Below, piece by piece: positions 8,279 through 16,155 of a stretch of 64,000 bases of DNA (its first letter is position 1; each line of letters starts with the position of its first letter). Source of the stretch: CAZTNW01 sp964614945 (GTDB lineage: Bacteria > Caldisericota > JANLFM01); NCBI GenBank assembly GCA_964614945.1, contig CAZTNW010000001.1, positions 186,001 to 250,000 of the forward strand, in the 5' to 3' direction. The position numbers were made by a program, and so were the translations under genes. The notes under the pieces were generated by a model. That model was given only the letters and a program-made list of their open reading frames with translations, was not told the origin of the DNA and did not search any database.

Positions 8279-10066
8279 TTAGCTTTGCTCGAGGGTAATG
8301 AATTCCAGCACATCACCCTCCTTAATATCAGACGCTCGCTCTAAGCCAATGCCGCATTCGAAGCCTGCGGCAACCTCGCGCACATCCTCTTTGAATCGCT
8401 TAAGGGAAGAGATTCGGGATTCTCCGATTACAATGTCCTCGCGGATGACCCTCACTCTGGCATTTCTCTCCGCCTTTCCCTCAAGGATATAAGAACCGGC
8501 GATGATCCCGACCCTGGGTACACGGAATACACGGCGGATAGTAGCTTTGCCTAAAACCTTCTCCTCCCATTTTGGTTTTAATTTGCCGCGGACAATTTTT
8601 TCCAAATCCGTCAGAAGCTCATAAATCAAGTCATAAGTATAAATCAGAATTTTTTCCTTCTCCGCAGCTCTCTTGGCCATTGAACTCGGGCGCACGTTAA
8701 AGCCCAAGATAGAAGCCTTGGACACAGATGACAGTAGGACATCGGATTCAGAGACCGCTCCAACGCCTGCATGCAGGATTTCGATAGTTATTTCTGGAAC
8801 ATTTATCTTCCTGACCGCCAGCTGCAGCGCGTCAAGCGTACCCTGCGAGTCAGCTTTCAATACCAAATAGAATTTATTAATTTCCTCGGCCTGCTGGCCG
8901 CTTTTCAACAGCTGAACCATCTGTTCACGCTTGGGAACACGCGCACCCTTACTCTCAGCAATGCGAATGGACTTGGATTCCGTCCCAACCTTGAAAGATT
9001 CCCCGGGGATTGGAACTTCTTCAAGCCCGATTATCTCCACGGGGGTCGAGGGACCAGCCTCCTTCAACCTGATGCCTTGAGCATTTATCATACCCCTGAT
9101 TTTCCCGTTTACGTTGCCGATCTGGATTTTATCTCCAATGCGCAGGGTGCCAGAATGGATCATCACATCAGCTACCGGGCCCAGTCCTTTATCCATGCGA
9201 GCTTCAATAACAGTGCCTTTGGCCGGACCACGCACCGGGGCCTTCAACTCCAGCACCTCAGCCAGGAGGGAGATCATTTCGAGTAGGCGATCAACCCCTT
9301 CCCCCGTCTTGGCTGAAATGGGAACATAGATTGTCTCTCCTCCCCATTCCTCCGGCGCCAAACTCAGATCGGAGAGCTGCTGTTTGACCCGATCAACATT
9401 TGCGCCTTCCTTGTCGATCTTATTTACTGCCACGATGATCGCGACTTTCGCTGCCTTAGCATGATTTAAAGCCTCCACCGTCTGCGGCATGACCCCTTCA
9501 TCAGCGGCAACTACAAGCACCGCTATATCAGTCACTCTGGCCCCGTGAGAACGCATTGCGGTAAAAGCTTCATGCCCGGGAGTGTCGATGAATACAAGGC
9601 GATGATTGTGGAAAAAAACCTCGGAGGCACCGATCTTTTGCGTAATTCCGCCTTTCTCCTTGTCGGCTATGGAGGTATGGCGGATGGTGTCCAGGAGAGT
9701 GGTTTTCCCATGATCCACGTGGCCGAGGACTGTAACAATTGGCGCCCGCGGCAGAAGATCTTCGGCCGCCTCCTGCTCACCACGCTCCATCGAATGGACA
9801 ACGGCGACCTGGGGCTCGACTTTCTCCTCTCTGTCGATTTCGCGTGGGGGAAACTCTCCTGGGGCTTTAGTAAGGTGTACTTCCGCCTGTAATTTAGACT
9901 TCTCTCCTTCTCTCAATAGATCCCTAACTAGCGAGGCTGTCTCCTCATCAATCGTTGAACTGTGGCTCTTGCAATGCACTCCGAGATCCCTCAATGTTGC
10001 CATAAGCTGGGCGCTCGAAATATTTAGTGTCTTAGCTAATTCATAGATTCTTATTCGCTGACCCAA
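8279..10066 (-). CDS. infB: translation initiation factor IF-2
   Basis: GTPase that brings initiator tRNA to the 30S subunit and promotes subunit joining. At 595 residues it is a short form: one IF2_N module (RIYELAKTLNISSAQLMATL at 6-25) and a brief linker replace the long N-terminus of many bacteria. The G domain has GHVDHGKT at 115-122, DTPGHEAF near 161 and NKID near 216. Domains II, III and C2 follow to FITLEQS. It overlaps ylxR upstream by 16 bp and lies in the canonical nusA-ylxR-infB order. Confidence 0.98.
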   Translation of the reverse strand: MGQRIRIYELAKTLNISSAQLMATLRDLGVHCKSHSSTIDEETASLVRDLLREGEKSKLQAEVHLTKAPGEFPPREIDREEKVEPQVAVVHSMERGEQEAAEDLLPRAPIVTVLGHVDHGKTTLLDTIRHTSIADKEKGGITQKIGASEVFFHNHRLVFIDTPGHEAFTAMRSHGARVTDIAVLVVAADEGVMPQTVEALNHAKAAKVAIIVAVNKIDKEGANVDRVKQQLSDLSLAPEEWGGETIYVPISAKTGEGVDRLLEMISLLAEVLELKAPVRGPAKGTVIEARMDKGLGPVADVMIHSGTLRIGDKIQIGNVNGKIRGMINAQGIRLKEAGPSTPVEIIGLEEVPIPGESFKVGTESKSIRIAESKGARVPKREQMVQLLKSGQQAEEINKFYLVLKADSQGTLDALQLAVRKINVPEITIEILHAGVGAVSESDVLLSSVSKASILGFNVRPSSMAKRAAEKEKILIYTYDLIYELLTDLEKIVRGKLKPKWEEKVLGKATIRRVFRVPRVGIIAGSYILEGKAERNARVRVIREDIVIGESRISSLKRFKEDVREVAAGFECGIGLERASDIKEGDVLEFITLEQS

Positions 10067-10341
10067 GGACGAGTTTCCTGCCTTATCTTAATTTCTCTTC
10101 TGACTTCAAGAATCAGGGGGTCCTTTGATCCTAACAATAGAACCCTCTCGAATGACTTCATCTTCACTGCCTGATCCAGGCAACGATCGGAGGGGCAGAG
10201 ATAAAATCCCCTCCCGGGGGTTTTCCCCGTTAGATCCAGGCTTATTTCGCCTGAAGATTGGCGGGCGATGCGAATAAGCTCTCTTTTCGGAAAAGATCTT
10301 CCGCATCCCAAACACTTCCTCAGAGACACGTGCTTGCTCAC
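10051..10341 (-). CDS. ylxR: YlxR family RNA-binding protein (DUF448)
   Basis: Small basic protein of 96 residues between nusA and infB, the usual place for YlxR. Family motifs: RKCLGCGRSFPKRELIRIA at 8-26 and GKTPGRGFYLCPSDRCL at 39-55. YlxR binds nucleic acid and has been linked to transcription regulation in other bacteria; nothing in the sequence sharpens this. It overlaps nusA by 4 bp and infB by 16 bp. Confidence 0.93.
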   Translation of the reverse strand: MSKHVSLRKCLGCGRSFPKRELIRIARQSSGEISLDLTGKTPGRGFYLCPSDRCLDQAVKMKSFERVLLLGSKDPLILEVRREIKIRQETRPWVSE

Positions 10342-11378
10342 GATCCCGCCTCTTCTCCTTCTGCCTGGATATCAATTTTGCAGTTCGTCAATTTTGCAGC
10401 CAATCGAGCGTTTTGCCCTTCCTTGCCAATGGCCAGTGAGAGCTGGTCCGCCGGCACTATCACTTTTGCGGATTTAGATTTCTCATCCAGCTCCACCCGC
10501 GTGATTTTGGCCGGGCTCAAAGAATTAGCGATGAATTCCTTCATATCCTTTGAGTATCGGATAATGTCGATCCGCTCGCCCTTCAGCTCGCGCACGATGG
10601 CTTGAATGCGGGCTCCCTTCGGCCCAACGCAGGAACCGACCGGGTCTATCTTATCCTCCCTTGATATAACTGCGACCTTGCTGCGCAGCCCCGGTTCGCG
10701 TGCGATGCTTTTAATCTCAACCCTTCCTTCGTATATTTCTGGCACCTCCAGTTCGAACAGACGTAAAACGAGGTTGGGTTGAGCCCGTGAAACGATCAAC
10801 TCGGGTCCCTTGGCGCTTTTATGCACAGATAATAAATACACCCGATACCTGCCCCCGGTCTCGTATCTCTCACCTGGCACCTGTTCCTTAGGAGGAAGAA
10901 GGGCTTCCGCCCGACCTAAATCGATAAAAATTTGATTACCTTCCCTCCGTCGGACCACGCCCATAAACATCTCCCCCTCTTTATCGGAGTACTCGGCGTA
11001 GGCCGCTTCCCGCTCAGCCTCTTTGATCTTCTGAAACACAACCTGTTTCGCTGTCTGTGCGGCCAATCTTCCGAAATCCTTGGGCGTAATCTCCTCTTCG
11101 AAGAAATCACCCAATTTTACCAAGGGGAGAGCCCTTTTCGCTTCCTCCAGAGAAACCTGCAACCACCTGTTTTCCGCTTGCGCTACAACTTCCTTCCTCG
11201 CGACTACCCGCACACTGCCGGTCTTCTCATTGAGCTCCACAGTTATGTTTCCGCTTGCGCCGAAATTTTTCTTATATGCAGATATCAGGGCCGTCTCGAT
11301 CGCCTCCAGTAGGGCTTGCTTCGAGATGCCCTTTTCCCGTTCAATCTGCTCAAGGGCCACAACAAGATCTTTAGACAG
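10338..11378 (-). CDS. nusA: transcription termination/antitermination factor NusA
   Basis: RNA polymerase-associated factor controlling pausing, termination and antitermination. Order: N-terminal RNAP-binding domain, S1 domain (GVVRRREGNQIFIDLG), then two KH domains (DPVGSCVGPKGARIQAIV, LAIGKEGQNARLAAKL). No acidic C-terminal repeats, as in Gram-positive forms. Start choice: the first standard start codon is GTG 11360, 27 bases from the ribosome binding site and missing the usual first residues. A CTG at 11378 lies nine bases after GGAGG and would begin with SKDLVVALEQIEREKG, matching family N-termini. I prefer CTG (346 residues), overlapping the rimP stop by 8 bp. Confidence 0.95.
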   Translation of the reverse strand: MSKDLVVALEQIEREKGISKQALLEAIETALISAYKKNFGASGNITVELNEKTGSVRVVARKEVVAQAENRWLQVSLEEAKRALPLVKLGDFFEEEITPKDFGRLAAQTAKQVVFQKIKEAEREAAYAEYSDKEGEMFMGVVRRREGNQIFIDLGRAEALLPPKEQVPGERYETGGRYRVYLLSVHKSAKGPELIVSRAQPNLVLRLFELEVPEIYEGRVEIKSIAREPGLRSKVAVISREDKIDPVGSCVGPKGARIQAIVRELKGERIDIIRYSKDMKEFIANSLSPAKITRVELDEKSKSAKVIVPADQLSLAIGKEGQNARLAAKLTNCKIDIQAEGEEAGS

Positions 11379-11844
11379 ATCCCCCCACCTCCTTCCAGCA
11401 GAAAACGAGTTGAGCTTTCTGAATGATCTCGTGAGGGATGGAGTAAACCTTCTCTTTAACGCGCAACAACACGGATTGCTCTTTTAATCCCTGGAGCACT
11501 CCCTCGAGAACGTCATACCCTTCCCACAGAGTCCGAAGATGGAGTCTCGCCATCCTGCCCGCAAAGAGTTCGCATTCCTCCAGGGATTTAAGTTCACGGT
11601 TCAAGCCAGGTGAAGAAACTTCAAGGTGATAGCGTCCTGAAAAAAAATCATCCATCTGCCGATTGAGAATTTGCGTGACTCTTTCGCAATCGGCAAGAGA
11701 GACACCCTCTTTCTTATAAATAATCAGGCGAATTATTGGCTCCCTGGAAGGAACAAGATCCACATTTAACAGGTGGTACCCCGCTTTTTTGATTAGGGCC
11801 CTGGCTGTATCCTCAATATCTTGCACAAATGTCTTCCTCATCAT
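11371..11844 (-). CDS. rimP: ribosome maturation factor RimP
   Basis: 30S assembly factor. The open frame reaches back to 11916 but that would cover the promoter -35 and -10, so I start at ATG 11844 (or 11841), giving about 157 residues as usual. Family blocks: DIEDTARALIKKAGYHLLNV near the start and LEVSSPGLNRELKS near 75. It is the first gene of the rimP-nusA-ylxR-infB-DUF503-rbfA-nrnA-truB-ribF operon. The leader is short and mostly hairpin (11855-11877), and I see no Shine-Dalgarno between hairpin and start. Confidence 0.94.
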   Translation of the reverse strand: MMRKTFVQDIEDTARALIKKAGYHLLNVDLVPSREPIIRLIIYKKEGVSLADCERVTQILNRQMDDFFSGRYHLEVSSPGLNRELKSLEECELFAGRMARLHLRTLWEGYDVLEGVLQGLKEQSVLLRVKEKVYSIPHEIIQKAQLVFCWKEVGGSV

Positions 11845-11854
11845 AGCAATAGGA

Positions 11855-11877
11855 AAGAGTGGGCAATTCCCACTCTT
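11855..11877 (-). promoter_or_regulatory. rimP leader hairpin
   Basis: A perfect 9-bp stem AAGAGTGGG/CCCACTCTT with a five-base loop sits within the first 30 nt of the predicted rimP mRNA and ends 10 bases before the rimP ATG. I recall similar short G/C-rich hairpins ahead of rimP in Firmicutes, but could not check this. It could protect the 5' end or modulate initiation; no U-tract follows, so it is not a terminator. Confidence 0.65.
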
Positions 11878-11887
11878 AATTAAAAAA

Positions 11888-11916
11888 AGTATAGGCTTTG
11901 CAAGGGAAGACGTCAA
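11888..11916 (-). promoter_or_regulatory. rimP operon promoter (sigma-70 type)
   Basis: On the minus strand TTGACG (11916-11911), a 17-base spacer and TATACT (11893-11888): one of the best sigma-70 matches in the window. Predicted transcription start is about 11881. The -35 abuts the stop codon of the CofE-like gene, so the operon starts inside the gene run. Confidence 0.8.
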
Positions 11917-12618
11917 TTAAAGAATCAATGGGCAGCTCGACCTCGTCCTGCGCAAAATAGCTATAGGAGTTTGCTCCACGTCCTGGCCCATCGGGTTATC
12001 ACGCATCAGCTCTAAGAGTAGAGAGCGATCCAAACCGGATGAGCAACCGCATATTTCACACCCACCGATATCGTTAACGTCCATAATTGCCGCCTTGCAG
12101 CCAAACTTCTCTTCCAGCCTCCTGCATACCCCGAAAGGGTCCTTGGGTCCCTTGGTAATATTGCCTCTCAGGATACCGTAGGGAGCATCGCCGTCAATCC
12201 AGGCCGCCTGCCTTCCCGCTACCCGGTAAAACAACCCTCTAATACCCAGGGCCCGTCCCACAGCCCCGAAAAAGGCAGCGACCAATATCCGCAGTCGGCC
12301 ACACTCATCGATGGCAACTTGCATGGACTCTGGACTGCCTAAGCCGATTCCGTACGGACGCTTGATTACCTTTCCGGAAAGAAAAATTGCCAAGCGGGAA
12401 GGGCGGACTGTTCCCGTGGGCACCAGCCTTCCCTGGGCGGCAGCTACGAATTTTTCAGAAAAGACGAGGATGTCCCCCGGTTCGAGCAAACCGCTCGTGT
12501 AATGATAAACAACGTCCTCCAGTTCGTCGGGCGGCTTGACCTCGTGTGTGCGGATAAGTAGACGCAGATAAGATGTTCCTTTAAGCTGGATTCGCGCTGG
12601 TTTAACCTTCGGTCCCAT
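11917..12618 (-). CDS. CofE-like F420-0:gamma-glutamyl ligase family protein
   Basis: This 233-residue protein belongs to the family of coenzyme F420-0:L-glutamate ligase (CofE). Supporting blocks: LEDVVYHYTSGLLEPGDILV, SEKFVAAAQGRLVP, RPYGIGLGSPESMQVAI, WIDGDAPYG, NITKGPKDPFG and DVNDIGGCE. True CofE adds glutamates to F420 in methanogens and actinobacteria; many anaerobic Firmicutes have a homologue without the F420 pathway, with no established role. It overlaps pgsA by 17 bp and closes the 24-kb gene run. No cofC, cofG or cofH is visible, so I do not assign F420 synthesis. Confidence 0.8.
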   Translation of the reverse strand: MGPKVKPARIQLKGTSYLRLLIRTHEVKPPDELEDVVYHYTSGLLEPGDILVFSEKFVAAAQGRLVPTGTVRPSRLAIFLSGKVIKRPYGIGLGSPESMQVAIDECGRLRILVAAFFGAVGRALGIRGLFYRVAGRQAAWIDGDAPYGILRGNITKGPKDPFGVCRRLEEKFGCKAAIMDVNDIGGCEICGCSSGLDRSLLLELMRDNPMGQDVEQTPIAILRRTRSSCPLIL

Positions 12619-13210
12619 TTTTCTTCTCCTCGGGGGGGTCGGCAGGGTCAGAAACTCTTCTCTTGGTCTCCAGAATATAAGCTCTGGCTTTCTCTCTGAT
12701 CTCGCCGGCCTCAGTCGATTGAAAAATGCGAATAAAAAAGAAAACCCCGGAAAGAAGATAGAGGATCAAGCCTGCGTAAAATAGATAAATGGCATAGGGA
12801 ATATCCAGTAGGATCAAAGCAAGTCCCAGAACGAATGCTCCAGTTGAAAGCTTGCCTACCTTGCTCTCAGCCATCAACTGTTTTTTCTGCCATAGAAGAA
12901 CAATGGAAGCCAGAACCAGGAAGAGATCGCGGGTGAGGAAAATCCAGAACAGGAACCAGGGGATTACGTCCGTCAGACAGAGGGCGAGCAGGGCGAAAGC
13001 CCCAAAAAACTTATCGGCAAAAGGGTCGAGGAGGCCACCGATTCTACTGCTTTGTTTGAGCTTGCGCGCTAAAAATCCGTCAAGAAAGTCACTCATCCCC
13101 GCTATTGCCACAACTACAAAAGCCCAGATATTGAGACCGTTCAGAATACACCAAAAAAGGCAGGGCACTAATATGATTCTCAAACAGGTCAATATATTTG
13201 GTATCGTCAT
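12602..13210 (-). CDS. pgsA: CDP-alcohol phosphatidyltransferase, probably phosphatidylglycerophosphate synthase
   Basis: Membrane enzyme moving a phosphatidyl group from CDP-diacylglycerol to an alcohol, most likely glycerol-3-phosphate. The full signature DxxDGxxARx8GxxxDxxxD is present at residues 41-66 (D41, D44, G45, A48, R49, G58, D62, D66), just after the first hydrophobic segment, with further transmembrane segments to about residue 165. At 202 residues it is typical for PgsA. It overlaps the GNAT gene by 4 bp and the CofE-like gene by 17 bp. Another CDP-alcohol transferase (for example cardiolipin synthase type) cannot be excluded. Confidence 0.88.
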   Translation of the reverse strand: MTIPNILTCLRIILVPCLFWCILNGLNIWAFVVVAIAGMSDFLDGFLARKLKQSSRIGGLLDPFADKFFGAFALLALCLTDVIPWFLFWIFLTRDLFLVLASIVLLWQKKQLMAESKVGKLSTGAFVLGLALILLDIPYAIYLFYAGLILYLLSGVFFFIRIFQSTEAGEIREKARAYILETKRRVSDPADPPEEKKNGTEG

Positions 13211-14283
13211 ATCCTTCCGGCCTTTCTCTTTACGGCATGCTCTAAGCTCTGCTTGGTCCGAAAAAAACTTGACAACATTCTACTGCTTAGGCTTGAACGA
13301 TGCACCAGAAAACGCCGGTTTTCCCTGACATAAGGACGCCAACTGAGCTTATATCTCTCCAGTCCTCGCAGGAAGTCAAAAACATGCAATCCCTCTCCAA
13401 TTGCTTCTTTAAGGCAATAAACCTGTAATATGTACCCCAAGCCAAAAGGATCGTACTCAGGATCCTGACCGCAGAAATAAAAATAAAAATTCCGATTAAA
13501 GACAAAACCATACAGGGCTGCCGCCGGTTTCTCCCCGATAAAAAGAAGGTAAAGCCGGAGGAAATCAGCAGCTCGGGCAGATCGCGCCAGAGTACTATGG
13601 AAGGAACGGAATCGCCTGAGCATAACTGGAGTAGGGATAAGTTTCTTTACCCAGCGAGCGCGATTCAGAGTATAGAGTACCTTCAACCCCTCCTCAAATT
13701 TATCGGGAGAAAGGCTCTCGATTCTCCAACTGAAGCTTCTATCGAGTAGACGGGGATAATATTTTATCTTATCCCTCTTCTTCTTATTAAATCGCGCCAG
13801 CCATTCCTCCCAACTAGAGGGGAGATCGAGGTAAGGTAGTTTGCTCTGGAGGAAATGGCGCACCTGAAAAGATGAAAGGGCACCCTCCAGCAAAGAGGTC
13901 TCCGGAGAGAGGCAACTCATTTCTTGTAAGTCGCAAAGATCCCAATCTGGGTCAGAGTTCAATTGCTCATCCAACCCTCGAAGAAATCTATCCTCCCAGC
14001 CTTCATTTATTAGAAAGCCGAGTTGGTCAGAGATTCCCGTTCCCAAAAACGAGATGATGCCATATCCTGCTGGCTTTGAGATGAAAAATGGAGCAATTCC
14101 CATTAGTTGCTTGGACTCGCGCAGCGTCAGAAGGTGAAGCCTTTTCCCTCGGCCGTAAACCTCCCACCATACCCTGGTCCACTCCCAGCAGGAAAAAAAA
14201 TTTGGCCTTTTCGACCGCGCAAGCAAGGCATCCCATTCTCCCTGAAGCCCTTCCAGGGAGGAAACCAGCTGCCAGGTAGCCAC
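13207..14283 (-). CDS. GNAT-fold acyltransferase, BioF2/CelD-like (Acetyltransf_6)
   Basis: This 358-residue protein matches the family often annotated as cellulose biosynthesis protein CelD or FemAB-like acetyltransferase. Visible blocks: FFSCWEWTRVWWEVYG near 30-45, IAPFFI, FNKKKRDKIKYYPRLL, the acceptor-domain motif RWVKK, and KPAAALYGFVFNRNFYFYFC followed by GLGYILQVYCLKEA. Substrate unknown: family members acylate surface or envelope molecules. Its partners plsY and pgsA are lipid enzymes, giving a weak hint at an envelope role. It starts at the last base of the downstream-listed small gene's stop and overlaps pgsA by 4 bp. Confidence 0.75.
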   Translation of the reverse strand: MATWQLVSSLEGLQGEWDALLARSKRPNFFSCWEWTRVWWEVYGRGKRLHLLTLRESKQLMGIAPFFISKPAGYGIISFLGTGISDQLGFLINEGWEDRFLRGLDEQLNSDPDWDLCDLQEMSCLSPETSLLEGALSSFQVRHFLQSKLPYLDLPSSWEEWLARFNKKKRDKIKYYPRLLDRSFSWRIESLSPDKFEEGLKVLYTLNRARWVKKLIPTPVMLRRFRSFHSTLARSARAADFLRLYLLFIGEKPAAALYGFVFNRNFYFYFCGQDPEYDPFGLGYILQVYCLKEAIGEGLHVFDFLRGLERYKLSWRPYVRENRRFLVHRSSLSSRMLSSFFRTKQSLEHAVKRKAGRI

Positions 14284-14618
14284 TATTTTCGCTGACTCTG
14301 CCTTATTGTCCTCTCATCAAATCCGCAGAGAGATAAAAAATTCTCCAGTGCTTCTGACTTGCCCTTCTGCTCTGGAGAATCATCCCGGGACTGAATGAGC
14401 AACCTGTATTCGTTCAGAGCCTGGGCACAGGCAGAATCCACACCGATTTCTTCGATCTGGGAAATATACCTTTTGTAAACCTCCCGTCGGGCTTCCGCGT
14501 GCCGCTGCCAGAATTCAGGGTTTTCCGTTGTCGCCGCAACAAGGAGATCCTGTTTGGCTATAGCCTTGAATGCATTCAAGCCTTTTAAAATTCTTTCCTT
14601 CTCTGGAGTCAGGTGCAT
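14283..14618 (-). CDS. hypothetical protein, small and helical
   Basis: A 111-residue protein that I do not recognise. ATG 14618 has AAAGGGG six bases upstream; ATG 14624 is two codons earlier but too close to that site. It is predicted to be almost entirely alpha-helical and charged, with no cysteine pair, signal peptide or membrane segment. It sits between tsaC and the GNAT gene in the coupled run (1-bp contact with the latter), so it is probably a real gene. No function offered. Confidence 0.7.
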   Translation of the reverse strand: MHLTPEKERILKGLNAFKAIAKQDLLVAATTENPEFWQRHAEARREVYKRYISQIEEIGVDSACAQALNEYRLLIQSRDDSPEQKGKSEALENFLSLCGFDERTIRQSQRK

Positions 14619-14633
14619 TTTCATCCCCTTTCT

Positions 14634-15581
14634 TTAAAGGTTGCGAATTTCTCCTCGATCCGTTAGACGTTTATGCGTTCTACTCTCTTCCGGCCAAATA
14701 TCCTCCAGGTAAATCAGCTTGTATCCCTTTCTCTGAGCTTGTGCCAAAATCTGAAAAATTGCATCCTCCCGAACATACTCCGGACTTGAAAAATGCCCGA
14801 ACCTTCGAGTACCTCCAAATAGATTCGGGCTACCGATAAAGGCGACACTTTCTCGCTCAATTTGAGTAGCCTCGCTCGCGAGAAACGAACGTATAGCTTC
14901 TTTCTCGCCCCTCAGCAAGATTAAATCCATATGAGGAATTTTTGCTCGAGCAGGCAGGCAGTGGATACCCGCTTTTTCCTCTATCTCCTGCCGAGAAATC
15001 ACCCCCTCCCTCAATAAAGCAAACGGCTTGGTTGTGAGATCCAAAACGGTCGACTCAACTTTAAATCTGCACTTCCCCTGGTCAAGAAGAAAATCGATCT
15101 CTCGATCCAGTTCTCCCTCGACGTCGAGCGGTGAAATCGGGCTCAAGCTCCCGCTCTTGTTTGCTGAAGTTCCAGCCAGGGGGGCAGCTACCAAGTTAAG
15201 TAAGGCACAAGTAAGTTTGCCCTCAGGAAAGCGGAAGGCGACGGTTCCCTTCTCCGTACGAGCCTGCCGGGGAATAATTGGACAGGCGGGCAACACAAGT
15301 GTCAGGGAGCCGGGCCAAAAAAGATCGATCAGGCGATTGGCCTCTGCGGGCAGTTCCTGCACGAATTTTAATAAGTCGGCCAGGTCGCCGATATATAGGC
15401 TCAAAGGCTGCTGGGAAGCGCGTCCTTTAATTGTGTAGATGCGATCCAGTGCGGCAGAATGGAAAATATGGGCGCCTAAACCATAAACCGTCTCGGTAGG
15501 GAAAGCTCCGACCCCACCATCCTTAATTATCTCCGCTGCCTTCTCCGGATCCTGGATCCTCAACTTTCGACGACTCTCCAT
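14634..15581 (-). CDS. tsaC: threonylcarbamoyl-AMP synthase (Sua5/YrdC family)
   Basis: Makes threonylcarbamoyl-AMP from threonine, bicarbonate and ATP for the t6A37 modification of ANN-decoding tRNAs. The 315 residues show the YrdC domain (GGVGAFPTETVYGLGAHIF at 22-40, KGRASQQPLSLYI, GTSANKSG) followed by a C-terminal Sua5 domain from about residue 205. This long Sua5 form, rather than the short TsaC, is typical of Firmicutes and archaea. It overlaps plsY by 59 bp. Followed by a 9-bp gap to the small hypothetical gene. Confidence 0.95.
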   Translation of the reverse strand: MESRRKLRIQDPEKAAEIIKDGGVGAFPTETVYGLGAHIFHSAALDRIYTIKGRASQQPLSLYIGDLADLLKFVQELPAEANRLIDLFWPGSLTLVLPACPIIPRQARTEKGTVAFRFPEGKLTCALLNLVAAPLAGTSANKSGSLSPISPLDVEGELDREIDFLLDQGKCRFKVESTVLDLTTKPFALLREGVISRQEIEEKAGIHCLPARAKIPHMDLILLRGEKEAIRSFLASEATQIERESVAFIGSPNLFGGTRRFGHFSSPEYVREDAIFQILAQAQRKGYKLIYLEDIWPEESRTHKRLTDRGEIRNL

Positions 15582-16155
15582 TTTTTGAAAATAGTTTTGT
15601 CTCCTCCCTCCTCACAAGTCTCTCCAGATTTGCGCGATGCCGAATCAATGCCAGGCCGAAGAGAATTAAGCCCAGAAGAAAGTAGGAGCTCTGCCAGAAA
15701 TAGAGAAAAAGTGGCAAAAATAGGAGGGAAATCAAGGAAGAAAAAGAAGCGATGCGCGTGAAGCTGAAAAACAAAACCCAGACACCAAACACGAGGAGGC
15801 CGATCTTCCAGTTTATCGCCAGGGTGATTCCCAGAGTTGTAGCGACACCTTTTCCCCCTTTTAATCCAAGAAATATGGAAAAATCATGTCCCAATACGGC
15901 TGAAAGACCAATCAAGGCATGAACATCCCCTGAGACAAGAGGGGCGAAAAAGTACATCGGCAAAAAGCCTTTGAAGAGATCTAAGAGAAAGACGAAAAGA
16001 GCCGGTAAAAAACCAAGAATACGGAGAGTATTGGCCGCTCCGATATTGCCGCTGCCCTGATGCCTAAGATCCACCCCCCTCCCCATCTTACCCGCGAGCC
16101 AACCAAAAGGAATGGAGCCGATCAGATAAGTGCTGAATACATATACTATCTCGAT
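15523..16155 (-). CDS. plsY: acyl-phosphate glycerol-3-phosphate acyltransferase PlsY
   Basis: Integral membrane enzyme making lysophosphatidate from acyl-phosphate. Conserved loops: [15 protein letters not shown], then [19 protein letters not shown]. Start is a problem. The first ATG (16086) would drop the first membrane helix, whose sequence [16 protein letters not shown] is encoded and in frame just upstream. Upstream of it, before an in-frame TAA at 16188, there is no ATG, GTG or TTG. A GGAGG at 16167-16163 has ATC codons after it; ATC 16155, seven bases away, would give about 210 residues. Either a rare AUC/AUA start or an error is implied. It overlaps prfA by 10 bp and tsaC by 59 bp. 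Confidence 0.85.
   Translation of the reverse strand: MEIVYVFSTYLIGSIPFGWLAGKMGRGVDLRHQGSGNIGAANTLRILGFLPALFVFLLDLFKGFLPMYFFAPLVSGDVHALIGLSAVLGHDFSIFLGLKGGKGVATTLGITLAINWKIGLLVFGVWVLFFSFTRIASFSSLISLLFLPLFLYFWQSSYFLLGLILFGLALIRHRANLERLVRREETKLFSKNGESSKVEDPGSGEGSGDN

Noticed and set aside
8771..9286. A 171-codon open frame on the plus strand opposite infB.
   Set aside because: It lies fully inside the well-conserved infB gene and has no start signals or family features.
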